Shown piece by piece: positions 8,642 through 17,538 of a stretch of 59,232 bases of DNA. Each line of letters begins with the position of its first letter. The stretch's first letter is position 1. The notes below the pieces were generated by a model, which ran no database searches, was not told where the DNA came from, and saw only the letters and a list, made by a program, of their open reading frames with translations. The position numbers and the translations under genes were made by a program. The stretch comes from an uncultured Lachnospiraceae bacterium (lineage in GTDB: Bacteria; Bacillota; Clostridia; Lachnospirales; Lachnospiraceae): NCBI GenBank assembly GCA_949738465.1, contig CATJBQ010000070.1:1-59232 (forward strand). The letters run 5' to 3'.

Positions 8642-11600
8642 CTACAAGGGTAACAGGCGTTCCTTTACCCTCCGGCATTTTTCCTGATACTGGCCATAAA
8701 GCTGCCGGAGCGTCATAGCATCCTCCAACTGATAGCTGATCATCATATCATTCAAAAGACCATACATGCTCTCCTCGCCCTGTACCGTCAATTCATCCGT
8801 CTGGATATGGCCGCTCTGGGTAATCTCCGTCCCCTGGGCCTTCTCCTCCCGGATATAGTAGGGAATCTCCTCCCCGTAAAACAGGACAAAGCATTTTGCA
8901 TAAATGCCCTCGTACATCTCCTTCAGTTCTTCCTCCAGGTAGGCGCTGCTCTCTCCCGGCCTGTCGCAGGCATAATTCACATAGACATGGCTTTTTGGCG
9001 CCGTCTTGTACTCCAGAATCGCCCGGTCCGTCAGACGGTACTTGCGAAGAAGCCTCCGGGGCAGTTCATGATAAAAGGCAAAATACCGCTTCTGCCCCAG
9101 ATACTCCAGGAGTAACTGCTCCAGAAGCCCCTCCTGGACCTGGGTCCGCTCCATCCGCCTGGCCAGCCACTGGAAGCAGGCCAGCCGGCAGGTATCGTTC
9201 AGGGGATTCTCCCAAGCAAGCTGCTGCTGGATACATGCAAATACCGCATCCCCCATCACCGTCTGGCGCACCACATACTGGTGGGAAACATAGGTCAGAT
9301 AGGCCATCACCACCATCTCATTGCCCCCATGAGCGAAATAGCTGCAAAAGATCTCCTCCATATGCTGGGTATACCCTTCCGTATACAGAAGCTGGACTAA
9401 GAACCGCTCCTCCAGCTCATGGGTATCCATCTCGAACTCCCGGGCTGCCAGCCAGAGCTGCTCCATCTGGCGGATATTGCCCTTCTGGTACTTCAGCAGA
9501 TAATGAAGAATGTATTCGTTGTATTTGCCACGTCCAAAAATCTCCTGGCACAATCCCAGCAGAAAGGCGTCCTCCCGCTCATCCGTCTCCTGCAGCTTCT
9601 GCCCCGCAATGACCATCAGCTTGCTGATTGCCACCTGCTCGCTGCCATAGGCCAGAAGCATCTCATAAGCCCTTCCGTAGATTCCCCTGGCAATCATCAG
9701 CTCCAGAAGCTGATTGCGGAAGGCCCTGGACATGCCCCGCTCATCCACCCAGTTCAGGTAATCATCCAGACCCTTTCCCGTGTAGGAATGGTAATAATAT
9801 TCCATCACCTGCTGCTTTAATTCCCTCCGGCTGGAAGCGCTGATGCTCTCCTCCTGCAAAAGCTCCATCCAGCCCGGCAGATCCTCTTCCTTATACGTCT
9901 GCCAGGTCTTGCGCCGCTCCAGATAGGCAATGAGGAAATTCCTGTGCCTTACGCCGGTCTCCATACAACGCTTCAGGTAGTGCCCGGCGGACATCAGCCT
10001 GCACAGCTCCAAAGCCTCCCCCGGAACATAGCGGTTCCCCTGCTCATCCTCCGCCAGAATCACATAGCAGGAAGATAACAGCGGCGCATAGCCCTTCTGG
10101 TCGTTCAAGGCTACCTCCTGCTCCCCGGACAGCTCCTGCTGCAGCAGGACCAGACGCTGGGCGCGCCCGTCCTCACAGCTTAAGCGGTGGATGAACAACA
10201 GTTCGGAAAGCTGCCAGGCCATCTCCCCGGTAATGGACACCTGCAGGAGCAGATCCTCGTAGAGCACCGCCAGGCTCTCATCCATACGCCCCTTTAGAAG
10301 CTGCTCTATGGCAAAGGCCTTTATCTGCTCCTGGTACGTATCATACAGGCTCTTTGGGCTGTCCTTCTTCTCCACAATATAACGGTACAGCATGGCCTGC
10401 TTCCTGAAATGCAGGGTATTCTGATATTGAAAATAAATCATCACCGTCCTGGGGAACTTCAGAAGCTCATGCACATCGGCGCAATTCAGCCAGGCTTCAT
10501 AGAGCCCTGCGATCCGAAGATCCTCCCTAACCCCCTGCTCATACCAGGCGAAAACCTCCTTCCCGGTGAGGTTCCATTTGACACAGCAGCTTATGAGGGT
10601 CTTTCGCATCTCCTCCGTATCGCTGATGCGGCAGCACTCCTTCAGAATCTGATACCACATAAAATGATACTGCCGGACCTGGGAGATCTGCAGGCCGATC
10701 CGCTCTGCCAGACCGGGCGTCAGCGCCTGCTGCCGGACCGCCCAGTACAGCACCCGCCGCTCAAAATCTCCCAGCTTCTCCAAAAGATGCGGCTCCTTCC
10801 CGAACAGGCGATACGCCTCCATCAGAAGGATGGGGCTGTTATCGCCCCCCTTTAAGCGTGCTTTAATGGTCTTAAGCTTCCTGCTGTCGCTCTGGTTCAT
10901 CTGGGGATCCAGAAACAACAGGATCAGAAACAGCCACAGATTCTCCTGGTTCTGATGATAAATCTCCTGGATCTTCTGAAAGCTACTGGCAATATAGGAA
11001 GGCTCCCGCTCCTGGATCGTGGTGACATACAGGTAATAGGCATATAGCGGGGAATCCTTCTCAAAGCAGCTTCTGCGGAATTGATCCAGACACCATTCCG
11101 CCTCCTGCCTCTGCTTATTCACGATCAGGGCCTGGGCCTGATACAGCACATACCACAGATTCCCTGGATCCAGCGTCTGAAGCCGCTCTAAGCAGACGCA
11201 GCTCTCCCGGGCCCAGACACCGGTGACAATCCTCTGCATCCTGAAATCCAGATACAGACCGGCCAGGCGCTGCTTAAATCCTCGTTCCTCCCTGGCCGGG
11301 GACTCCCCCTCCCTGCGCGCTCCCTGGCGGATGCACAGCTTTAAGACCGCCTTCTGCCGGAGGCTTTGGAATGTGAGACGGATATAGTTCTTCCCCCCGT
11401 GCAGATACTGGGGAAGGATGATAAATCCCACCTCCGCCAGATTCCCCACAAAATCCTCATTGGTAATCCTTCCCTTCACCGGCGCAACCGCCTCATGGTC
11501 CGAGGTCATCTGAATGCCCAGATACCCCCACTGGCTCTTGCGCAGGGACAGCGTCTCCATAGTCTCGCATTCGATCTGCGAAAGCTCCATCACCGACTGG

Positions 11601-12187
11601 ATCAGCAGAAATTCCACCGGCTGCTTTTTCCTGATACCAATTAAGAATTCCTCCAGATTCTGCTGGGATGCCTCGCTGCCCCCCAGGGCCTGGTATAAAA
11701 GCCGCTCCCGCTGCTCGCTCTCCTTAAGGATATTTGGGAAAAAGGGCGCCTGGAACATATGATACGCCTCCATCCAGGAGGTCTGGGCCAGGTTGGCAAA
11801 CTCAAAGAGGTTCCGGATCTTCCCCAGGGAGGTCTGGGCATAGAACCGCGTTACGGCCGCGGCAAAGGAAAGATTGTATTCTCCCCCATCGCAGATAATA
11901 TAAAATTCCCCCTTCTGCACATCGCCCTCTACCAGACCATCACTATGAAATTCAAAGGGTATCGTCACCCTTGCTCCCTCAAACTCCGAAAGCAGACATT
12001 TCATCCTTGCATTCGAAGAATAGACCACGCCCTTTAAGGGGATCTCATTGGCGCTGTGCAGAGAAAAGCTCCCCACATAATTTTCGCCCTCCAATACCGT
12101 AAGCTCCAGCCGTTCCTCGTCAAAGGCAAGAACCGGTTTCTCATATCGGAACCTTGCATATGCCAGCTCCTGTATTTTTTTTCGCAA
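8642..12187 (-). CDS. Large alpha-helical repeat protein (probably DUF5717 type)
   Basis: 1181 residues. Residues 1-130 form a beta-rich domain (VLEGENYVGSFSLHSANEIP, then GEFYIICDGGEYNLSFAA). The rest is a very long helical array rich in Leu, Tyr, Gln and Arg, with TPR-like pairs but no catalytic motif I can name. No signal peptide or membrane segment is seen. The start is TTG 12187, four bases after GGTGA; no ATG occurs before about residue 60, so a TTG start is needed. It is the first gene of a tight four-gene operon. I recall this family as DUF5717 with an N-terminal DUF5717_N, unverified. Its function is unknown. Confidence 0.7.
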   Translation of the reverse strand: MRKKIQELAYARFRYEKPVLAFDEERLELTVLEGENYVGSFSLHSANEIPLKGVVYSSNARMKCLLSEFEGARVTIPFEFHSDGLVEGDVQKGEFYIICDGGEYNLSFAAAVTRFYAQTSLGKIRNLFEFANLAQTSWMEAYHMFQAPFFPNILKESEQRERLLYQALGGSEASQQNLEEFLIGIRKKQPVEFLLIQSVMELSQIECETMETLSLRKSQWGYLGIQMTSDHEAVAPVKGRITNEDFVGNLAEVGFIILPQYLHGGKNYIRLTFQSLRQKAVLKLCIRQGARREGESPAREERGFKQRLAGLYLDFRMQRIVTGVWARESCVCLERLQTLDPGNLWYVLYQAQALIVNKQRQEAEWCLDQFRRSCFEKDSPLYAYYLYVTTIQEREPSYIASSFQKIQEIYHQNQENLWLFLILLFLDPQMNQSDSRKLKTIKARLKGGDNSPILLMEAYRLFGKEPHLLEKLGDFERRVLYWAVRQQALTPGLAERIGLQISQVRQYHFMWYQILKECCRISDTEEMRKTLISCCVKWNLTGKEVFAWYEQGVREDLRIAGLYEAWLNCADVHELLKFPRTVMIYFQYQNTLHFRKQAMLYRYIVEKKDSPKSLYDTYQEQIKAFAIEQLLKGRMDESLAVLYEDLLLQVSITGEMAWQLSELLFIHRLSCEDGRAQRLVLLQQELSGEQEVALNDQKGYAPLLSSCYVILAEDEQGNRYVPGEALELCRLMSAGHYLKRCMETGVRHRNFLIAYLERRKTWQTYKEEDLPGWMELLQEESISASSRRELKQQVMEYYYHSYTGKGLDDYLNWVDERGMSRAFRNQLLELMIARGIYGRAYEMLLAYGSEQVAISKLMVIAGQKLQETDEREDAFLLGLCQEIFGRGKYNEYILHYLLKYQKGNIRQMEQLWLAAREFEMDTHELEERFLVQLLYTEGYTQHMEEIFCSYFAHGGNEMVVMAYLTYVSHQYVVRQTVMGDAVFACIQQQLAWENPLNDTCRLACFQWLARRMERTQVQEGLLEQLLLEYLGQKRYFAFYHELPRRLLRKYRLTDRAILEYKTAPKSHVYVNYACDRPGESSAYLEEELKEMYEGIYAKCFVLFYGEEIPYYIREEKAQGTEITQSGHIQTDELTVQGEESMYGLLNDMMISYQLEDAMTLRQLYGQYQEKCRRVKERLLPL

Positions 12188-12254
12188 ATCGTCACCCGCT
12201 CTAATCTTGGTTTCTTAAGTTCCTGACCGTTTTTTGTTTCGTTTTTTATTACGC

Positions 12255-12282
12255 TTGCTTATTTCTCAAAAAAGATTATAAT
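12255..12282 (+). promoter_or_regulatory. Promoter for the aminotransferase gene
   Basis: TTGCTT (12255-12260), 16 bases, TATAAT (12277-12282), about 80 bases before the start codon. The 175-base gap also has to hold the minus-strand promoter of the 1181-residue gene, for which I see only weak elements. Confidence 0.55.
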
Positions 12283-12362
12283 AATACATATTGATTATAA
12301 ACGATCATGATAGGAATTGCAAACAGAATTGCCATCCCTTTTTCAGAATCAGGAGGTTACCG

Positions 12363-13451
12363 ATGATACAGCCAAAAGAACATTTTCATGGAAGCGACTT
12401 AGAGAAGATCCAACAAGTCTATGGAATTAAAAAAGAAGATATTACCAGCTTTTCCGCCAACGTAAACCCCTTAGGCGTCTCGCCCCTGCTGCGTAAGCAG
12501 CTATCCTCCCACATCGACGCCATCACCTCTTACCCGGACCGGGAATATACGGCCCTTCGCTCCTGCATCGCTGCCTACGCCGGCTGCGAGGCCAAAAACG
12601 TCCTGGTGGGAAACGGCTCCACCGAGCTGATCTCCCTGCTTATCCAGCTTTCGCATCCCAAAAAGGCGCTGATCGTAGGCCCCACCTACTCGGAATACGA
12701 GCGTGAGATCTCCTTAGGAGGCGGAAGCTGCCTCTACTATCCGCTGCCGGAGGAAAATGGCTTTCAGCTTGACGTGTCCCATTTCACGGCCCAGCTAAAT
12801 GAGCGGCTGGACCTGGTGGTGATCTGCAACCCCAACAACCCCACCTCCACCGCCATTTCCCGGGACGGGATGCGGCGCATCTTAGACGTCTGCAAACAGC
12901 ATGACATCTTCGTGATGGTGGACGAGACGTATGTGGAATTCGCCCCGGAGCCGGAGAAGATCTCCGCGGTTCCCCTGGCGTCCTACTACAACAATATCAT
13001 TATCCTGCGGGGCACCTCCAAGTTCTTCGCCGCGCCGGGGCTGCGCTTAGGGTACGCCATCACCGGCAGCCGGGATCTGATCGAGGCCATCAACTCCCGC
13101 AAAAATCCCTGGACCATCAATTCCCTGGCCGTGGTGGCGGGGGAGATTATGTTCCAGGATACCGCTTATATTGAGGCCACCCGCCGGCTGATCGCCGGAG
13201 AGAGGGAACGTATGTTCTCCATATTAGACGCCGATGAACGCTTCCACGTCTATCCTCCCACCGCCAACTTCATGCTGGTGCGGATCTTAAGTCCGCAGCT
13301 TTCCTCCGGCGAACTGTTTGAGCGGGCCATCCGCCGCAATATGATGATCCGGGACTGCTCCACCTTCCCCTTCCTGGACCAGCATTATATCCGGTTCTGC
13401 ATTATGGATCCCGAGATGAACACGAAGCTTTTAGCGTGCCTGCTGGAGTGA
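12363..13451 (+). CDS. Class I/II aminotransferase, CobD/HisC-like
   Basis: 362 residues, PLP fold type I. FSANVNPLG near residue 30 is characteristic of L-threonine-O-3-phosphate decarboxylase (CobD) and related HisC-like enzymes. CNPNNPTS (155-162), VDETYVEF with Asp187, and RGTSKFFAAPGLRLGY with the PLP Lys220 are all present. ATG 12363 follows AGGAGGTTACCG; the ORF could extend to 12291 but only across the promoter. No cobalamin or histidine gene lies nearby, so the physiological substrate is open: threonine phosphate, histidinol phosphate or another amino acid. It is convergent with JetC, seven bases apart. Confidence 0.85.
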   Translation: MIQPKEHFHGSDLEKIQQVYGIKKEDITSFSANVNPLGVSPLLRKQLSSHIDAITSYPDREYTALRSCIAAYAGCEAKNVLVGNGSTELISLLIQLSHPKKALIVGPTYSEYEREISLGGGSCLYYPLPEENGFQLDVSHFTAQLNERLDLVVICNPNNPTSTAISRDGMRRILDVCKQHDIFVMVDETYVEFAPEPEKISAVPLASYYNNIIILRGTSKFFAAPGLRLGYAITGSRDLIEAINSRKNPWTINSLAVVAGEIMFQDTAYIEATRRLIAGERERMFSILDADERFHVYPPTANFMLVRILSPQLSSGELFERAIRRNMMIRDCSTFPFLDQHYIRFCIMDPEMNTKLLACLLE

Positions 13452-13458
13452 CGGCCTG

Positions 13459-16400
13459 CTAATTACCCTCCTCCAGCCGCCCGAACTCCTTCCGCTCGAA
13501 CTCCTGGATGGAAATGCTCTTCTTATTGGGATTGGCGAATACAAAGGTCTTGTCCACGTTTTCCAGGTAATTCTGGATCTTGTCGTTGGTGGCGCTGATG
13601 ATCACCTGGAAGCCCAGGCTGCGGATTAAGCCGATACAGCTCGCCACCTTCTCCCCGTCCATCTTGGAAAATGCCTCGTCCAGCACCACCAGCCGGATGG
13701 TGGGCTTTTGAAGGAGCCGGGTGGGCATATTGATGCGGTAGGCCTGGGCGAAGCTGGCAAGGAGGGCCACGTACAGGGGGTTCTGCCCTTCCCCGCCGGA
13801 ATTTTTCCGGAGCATCTTCGAGAGCTTTAAGCGGATCTGGTCCTTCTCCCCCTCCCCTTGAATGATCTGCTGCATATCAAAGGAAAGGTAGGTGCGGTAG
13901 TCCGCATATTTTTCCATATTTCTGCGGGCCTCCTCCTGCTCCTCGGGCCCGGCATCTGCCGGCGGAATAAACACGCACATCAGTTCGTTCAGCATCTCCC
14001 CGTACCTGCTGCCGTGTTCCATGGTAAACAGGTTCATCTGGTTCTCCATATTGTCCGAAAGCTGGCTGGGGTTGATCTCTAAGGATTTGTCCATAAACAT
14101 ATCGTAGAACTTGCCGTCCTCCCCCTGGTTCCTGGTGAAGACAAAGCGGTACTTATCCTTGCCAAAATCCAGCTTGTCAATGATCTTATTCAGCTCGTCT
14201 TTGCGTGCCATGGCGTCGGCGATGGCGCTGCGGATCTTGTAAATAAAATCATTCTGAAAATGCTCCAGAGCCGATTTTGCCTGCTCTCCCGCCAGCCTCT
14301 GGTACCGCTCCAGATCTTTGAGCTCCATTCTCGAAAGCAGAGAATCGTATTCCTCATTTTTCTCCGCATAAGGCTTAAAGCCCCGGTTGGGATGACGTTT
14401 CAGATACTCCATCCGCTCCTGGGCCAGGCTCTGGAACAGTTGGATGCGCTTTTCATTTTCCCCCTCCAGCCGGTCATGAAAACGGCGCTGTAGCTGCTCA
14501 TAGGAGGACGCCCCTTTGGACGCGGCGATGGTTTCTGCCTCCTTCTCCAGTTCTTCCTGGGGAACAAATTCCCGCTCCAGCCGGGTGAGCTCATAGGAGG
14601 CATCGATACGCTCCTGCTTTTCCTGCCGGATGGACGCATCCAGCCGCGTCTGCTTGTCATAGAGCTGCCTGAGCCGTGCTTCCTGGTCCAGAAGCTTCTC
14701 CTGCACCTCCTCCTTTTTACGGTTCAAGCCCGCCACATCCTTCTGCTGAAGCTCTAAGATCCGCTTTTCCAAGCGCTCCTTCTCCTTCTTCCGCTTCCGG
14801 CCTTCCCGAAGATCGGAAAGCCATTCCAGATACTCCGAAGGTTCCTGCTCTAACCGCTCCATGGCCAGCAGCCGGTCGTATTCCCGGATTTGCTGCTCCA
14901 TGGGGAGAAGCTTCTCTTCCAGACTGCCGATCCGTTTTTTCAAGAGGGCAGCCCGGCGCTTTAAGCTCTCGGCCCCGATATAGGCTCCCCTGGTATAGCT
15001 GTCCGGATTCATATGGCTCAGCCTGCAGCCCTGGTACAGCATACAGTCGTCGGTAACGGCCGCCGCGTGGCCCCGCATCTCATCCACACTGTCACATTTT
15101 GCGACCCCGCCCAGAAGATACTCCAGATATGCTTTCACATAGGGCTCCCTGGCCTTCACCGCCTCGCATAAGGCTCCCTCCTTCACCCGGTGCTCTCTGG
15201 CGGTGATTTTCTCCGTATCCAGCACTGCCGCCCGGCAGTATTTGCGGCTGTCCAGTTCCTGGTACACCGCCAGGGCGTCCCGCGCGTAAGCGGGCTCCAC
15301 CACCAGCAGCAGCTTATTGCTGCCCAGATAGCCCTCCACCGCATTGCGCCATCGCTCGTCGGCGATGTCCATAAGGTCTGCCAGGATCTCCACCCGCACC
15401 GCCCGTCCAAGCCTTCTGGCCAGCCCCTGGTATACAAGCTGTCTGGCCTGCTCGGTCTCCTTAGGGTACGCCTTGCTGCCCCGGTGAAGCTCCGAAAGCT
15501 CCTCCCTGGCCTTTCGCTGCTCGCTTTTTAACTCTTTGGCCTCCCGGCTTAAGGCTTCCTTCTCCCTGGAAACCTCCTCCGTCAACCGCGCAATGGCCTC
15601 CTTCAATTCCCGAAGCTGCGCTTCCTCAATCTCCTCCTGGGCAAACCGCTCGATGTTCCATAAAATCCCGTTGGAGACCATGTCGTTGTCCGCCCATGCT
15701 TGTAAGCCCACCGCCGTCTGACGCCATTTTTCCCGGCTGCGGTCCATCCGCTCCAGAAGCGCATTTAAGCTTTGAAGCTGCTCCAACGCCTCCTGGTAGC
15801 CTGTTCTGGCAATCAGCGAGATCAGCTCCTCCTTTTTGCCATTCAGCTTTTCCCGCTCCTCCTCCCCGGCCGCAATCTGCTCCTTTAGAGCCGTAAGATC
15901 CTGGCCGTGAAGGCGGGCGCGCTGCTCGACCTCCTCCACCCGCTGTTTCTGGCTTAAGATGCCAAATTTCTTCTCAAAATAGGCAAGCTGCAAAAGATCC
16001 GCGTCCTTCTCCTGCACCAGCCGGTATGTTTCCCCGATGGCACGAAGCTCCCCGATCTCTGTGCGAATGTCCAGGAGCTTCTTCTGCATCCGCCCGTACT
16101 GCATGACGCTCTCCTGCATGTCCTCGATGTGGATATCCTGCTCCATGCAGATATACTCCCGCACGAAATCCTCCAGTCTGCTGTTCATCTTAAAGGGGAT
16201 CGCCCGCTTGAACAGCATGGGGAACTTTTCCATGTCAAGTCCCCCCAGGTAATCGTCGTAAAGCCTGCGCCGGAAGGACTCGTTCCTGGAGGTGGTATAG
16301 TAATCATTTTTGTCAAAGGTCCGTCCTAAGTACTCCTTCAGCTCCCCGGTGGACATAGGGCGGCGTTCGATCCGGTATTCGTTGGCAAGAAGCTCTCCCC

Positions 16401-16824
16401 GGTGCCAGAAAAAATAGCGGGAAATCTCGTTGGAGGCCGTCTCCACGTCAAAAACCACCCCCACGCACTGGGCCTTGCCGGTATCGCTCTGGGTAAGCTC
16501 TAAGACAATGGTGCTGGAAAAATTGTGGTTCCGAAGGTAAGCGCTCTCGTTGTTATCCTCGATGTTCACCATCCCCCGCAGATACTCGATCAGGCTGCGG
16601 TCCGAATCCTCCGCCGCCGCTTTGTTAAAAAATCCCCGTCCGTCGGTGTTGGCGTACAGCACGATCTGCAAGGCGTCGATGATGGTGGACTTCCCGCTGC
16701 CGGAATGTCCGGTAAAAAAATTGATCTCCTTGTGAAAGGATAAGATCTTGCGCTCAATATAATGCCAGTTGTTAAGGCACATTCTGGAAAGGGCCATAAA
16801 CCGGCTGCTATTCGTCGTTTCCAT
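13459..16824 (-). CDS. jetC: JetC/MukB-like SMC ATPase
   Basis: 1121 residues. Walker A GHSGSGKST at residues 39-47 near the N-terminus; long heptad-rich coiled coils flank a central hinge-like region; the C-terminus holds the ABC signature SGGEGQ (about 1009-1014) and Walker B VVLDEAF (Asp/Glu about 1049-1050), followed by a D-loop-like region. This is the MukB/MksB/JetC layout of SMC loop extruders. ATG 16824 follows GAGGAGGAAGACG and overlaps the jetB stop by 17 bases; an upstream TTG at 16839 is inside the ribosome site. It is the last gene of jetA-jetB-jetC. The JetD nuclease of Wadjet is not present here. Confidence 0.88.
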   Translation of the reverse strand: METTNSSRFMALSRMCLNNWHYIERKILSFHKEINFFTGHSGSGKSTIIDALQIVLYANTDGRGFFNKAAAEDSDRSLIEYLRGMVNIEDNNESAYLRNHNFSSTIVLELTQSDTGKAQCVGVVFDVETASNEISRYFFWHRGELLANEYRIERRPMSTGELKEYLGRTFDKNDYYTTSRNESFRRRLYDDYLGGLDMEKFPMLFKRAIPFKMNSRLEDFVREYICMEQDIHIEDMQESVMQYGRMQKKLLDIRTEIGELRAIGETYRLVQEKDADLLQLAYFEKKFGILSQKQRVEEVEQRARLHGQDLTALKEQIAAGEEEREKLNGKKEELISLIARTGYQEALEQLQSLNALLERMDRSREKWRQTAVGLQAWADNDMVSNGILWNIERFAQEEIEEAQLRELKEAIARLTEEVSREKEALSREAKELKSEQRKAREELSELHRGSKAYPKETEQARQLVYQGLARRLGRAVRVEILADLMDIADERWRNAVEGYLGSNKLLLVVEPAYARDALAVYQELDSRKYCRAAVLDTEKITAREHRVKEGALCEAVKAREPYVKAYLEYLLGGVAKCDSVDEMRGHAAAVTDDCMLYQGCRLSHMNPDSYTRGAYIGAESLKRRAALLKKRIGSLEEKLLPMEQQIREYDRLLAMERLEQEPSEYLEWLSDLREGRKRKKEKERLEKRILELQQKDVAGLNRKKEEVQEKLLDQEARLRQLYDKQTRLDASIRQEKQERIDASYELTRLEREFVPQEELEKEAETIAASKGASSYEQLQRRFHDRLEGENEKRIQLFQSLAQERMEYLKRHPNRGFKPYAEKNEEYDSLLSRMELKDLERYQRLAGEQAKSALEHFQNDFIYKIRSAIADAMARKDELNKIIDKLDFGKDKYRFVFTRNQGEDGKFYDMFMDKSLEINPSQLSDNMENQMNLFTMEHGSRYGEMLNELMCVFIPPADAGPEEQEEARRNMEKYADYRTYLSFDMQQIIQGEGEKDQIRLKLSKMLRKNSGGEGQNPLYVALLASFAQAYRINMPTRLLQKPTIRLVVLDEAFSKMDGEKVASCIGLIRSLGFQVIISATNDKIQNYLENVDKTFVFANPNKKSISIQEFERKEFGRLEEGN

Positions 16825-17416
16825 CGTCTTCCTCCTCAAAGGATGCCAGAAGGGCCGCCACCTGTTCTCCCAAGAGCACCATATTGATGGTGGGATAAAT
16901 CAGAAGCCCAAGCCGTGCATCCAGTTCCTCTAAGGGATCTATCAGTTCAAGAATCTGATATTTTTTTAACAAAGTCAGGGATCTCCTGATATCCGTGGCG
17001 GAGGGCCGCTCCTTGAGCAGGGAAAAGCTCCCCACCCGGGCGTTAAGCTCCCCCAGTGTGGTAAACACATTGACGCTGGTGGACGCCTGGGCCATCTGCT
17101 CATCGTAGATCAGCTTTAACACCAGAAGGTAAATGGTGGCCAGCCGTCCGATCTTCTCCGCCAGCAGATCCTCCCCGGTAAGGTACAGAACCCCCACCTG
17201 GCTGTTTTCCGCCAGGGTGATGCCCGCCGCCTGGAAATAATCCTGTAAAAATTCCAGATGCAGGCTCCCAATCCGGTATTCCTTATTAAAAAGCAGCCGT
17301 CCCGATTTCCGGTCGTATTTCCGTTCCAACAGATAGGTCTGCCGAAGCAGCGTGCGGATCACTGCGGTAATCTGTTCCCGCTCCTCGTCGGAGCACCCTG
17401 TCAGTTCCTGTAGCAT
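16808..17416 (-). CDS. jetB: JetB/MksE-like subunit (DUF4194)
   Basis: 202 residues, the size of the KITE-type winged-helix subunit of JetABC and MksBEF complexes. Features are an N-terminal helical region, LYLTGEDLLAEKIGRLATIYLLVL in the middle, and a C-terminal winged-helix pattern (ATDIRRSLTLLKKYQILELID) followed by an acidic tail (FEEEDDGNDE). It bridges the kleisin-like JetA to the SMC heads. ATG 17416 has AAAGGA eight bases upstream. It lies between jetA and jetC, as in known loci, and overlaps jetC. Confidence 0.82.
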   Translation of the reverse strand: MLQELTGCSDEEREQITAVIRTLLRQTYLLERKYDRKSGRLLFNKEYRIGSLHLEFLQDYFQAAGITLAENSQVGVLYLTGEDLLAEKIGRLATIYLLVLKLIYDEQMAQASTSVNVFTTLGELNARVGSFSLLKERPSATDIRRSLTLLKKYQILELIDPLEELDARLGLLIYPTINMVLLGEQVAALLASFEEEDDGNDE

Positions 17417-17481
17417 GTTTTTTTGTCCTTTCTAATCTATATGGATCTATGCAAAATCGTGCGCATCCCCGTCTTGCGTAC

Positions 17482-17501
17482 CCTTTATCGTCTGATAAAG
17501 G
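17482..17501. other. Short hairpin in the jetA-jetB gap
   Basis: CCTTTATC-GTCT-GATAAAGG, an 8-bp perfect stem with a tetraloop in the 122-base gap between jetA and jetB. There is no following T-run on the minus strand, so it is not a terminator; it could be a processing or stability element. Confidence 0.4.
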
Positions 17502-17538
17502 TCAGCTTCGGATACACATAAGCGCCGTTATCGATGAT

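Noticed and set aside
12363-13451. Cobalamin-pathway gene cobD
   Set aside because: The opening motif fits, but no cobalamin gene is near, so the precise activity was not assigned.
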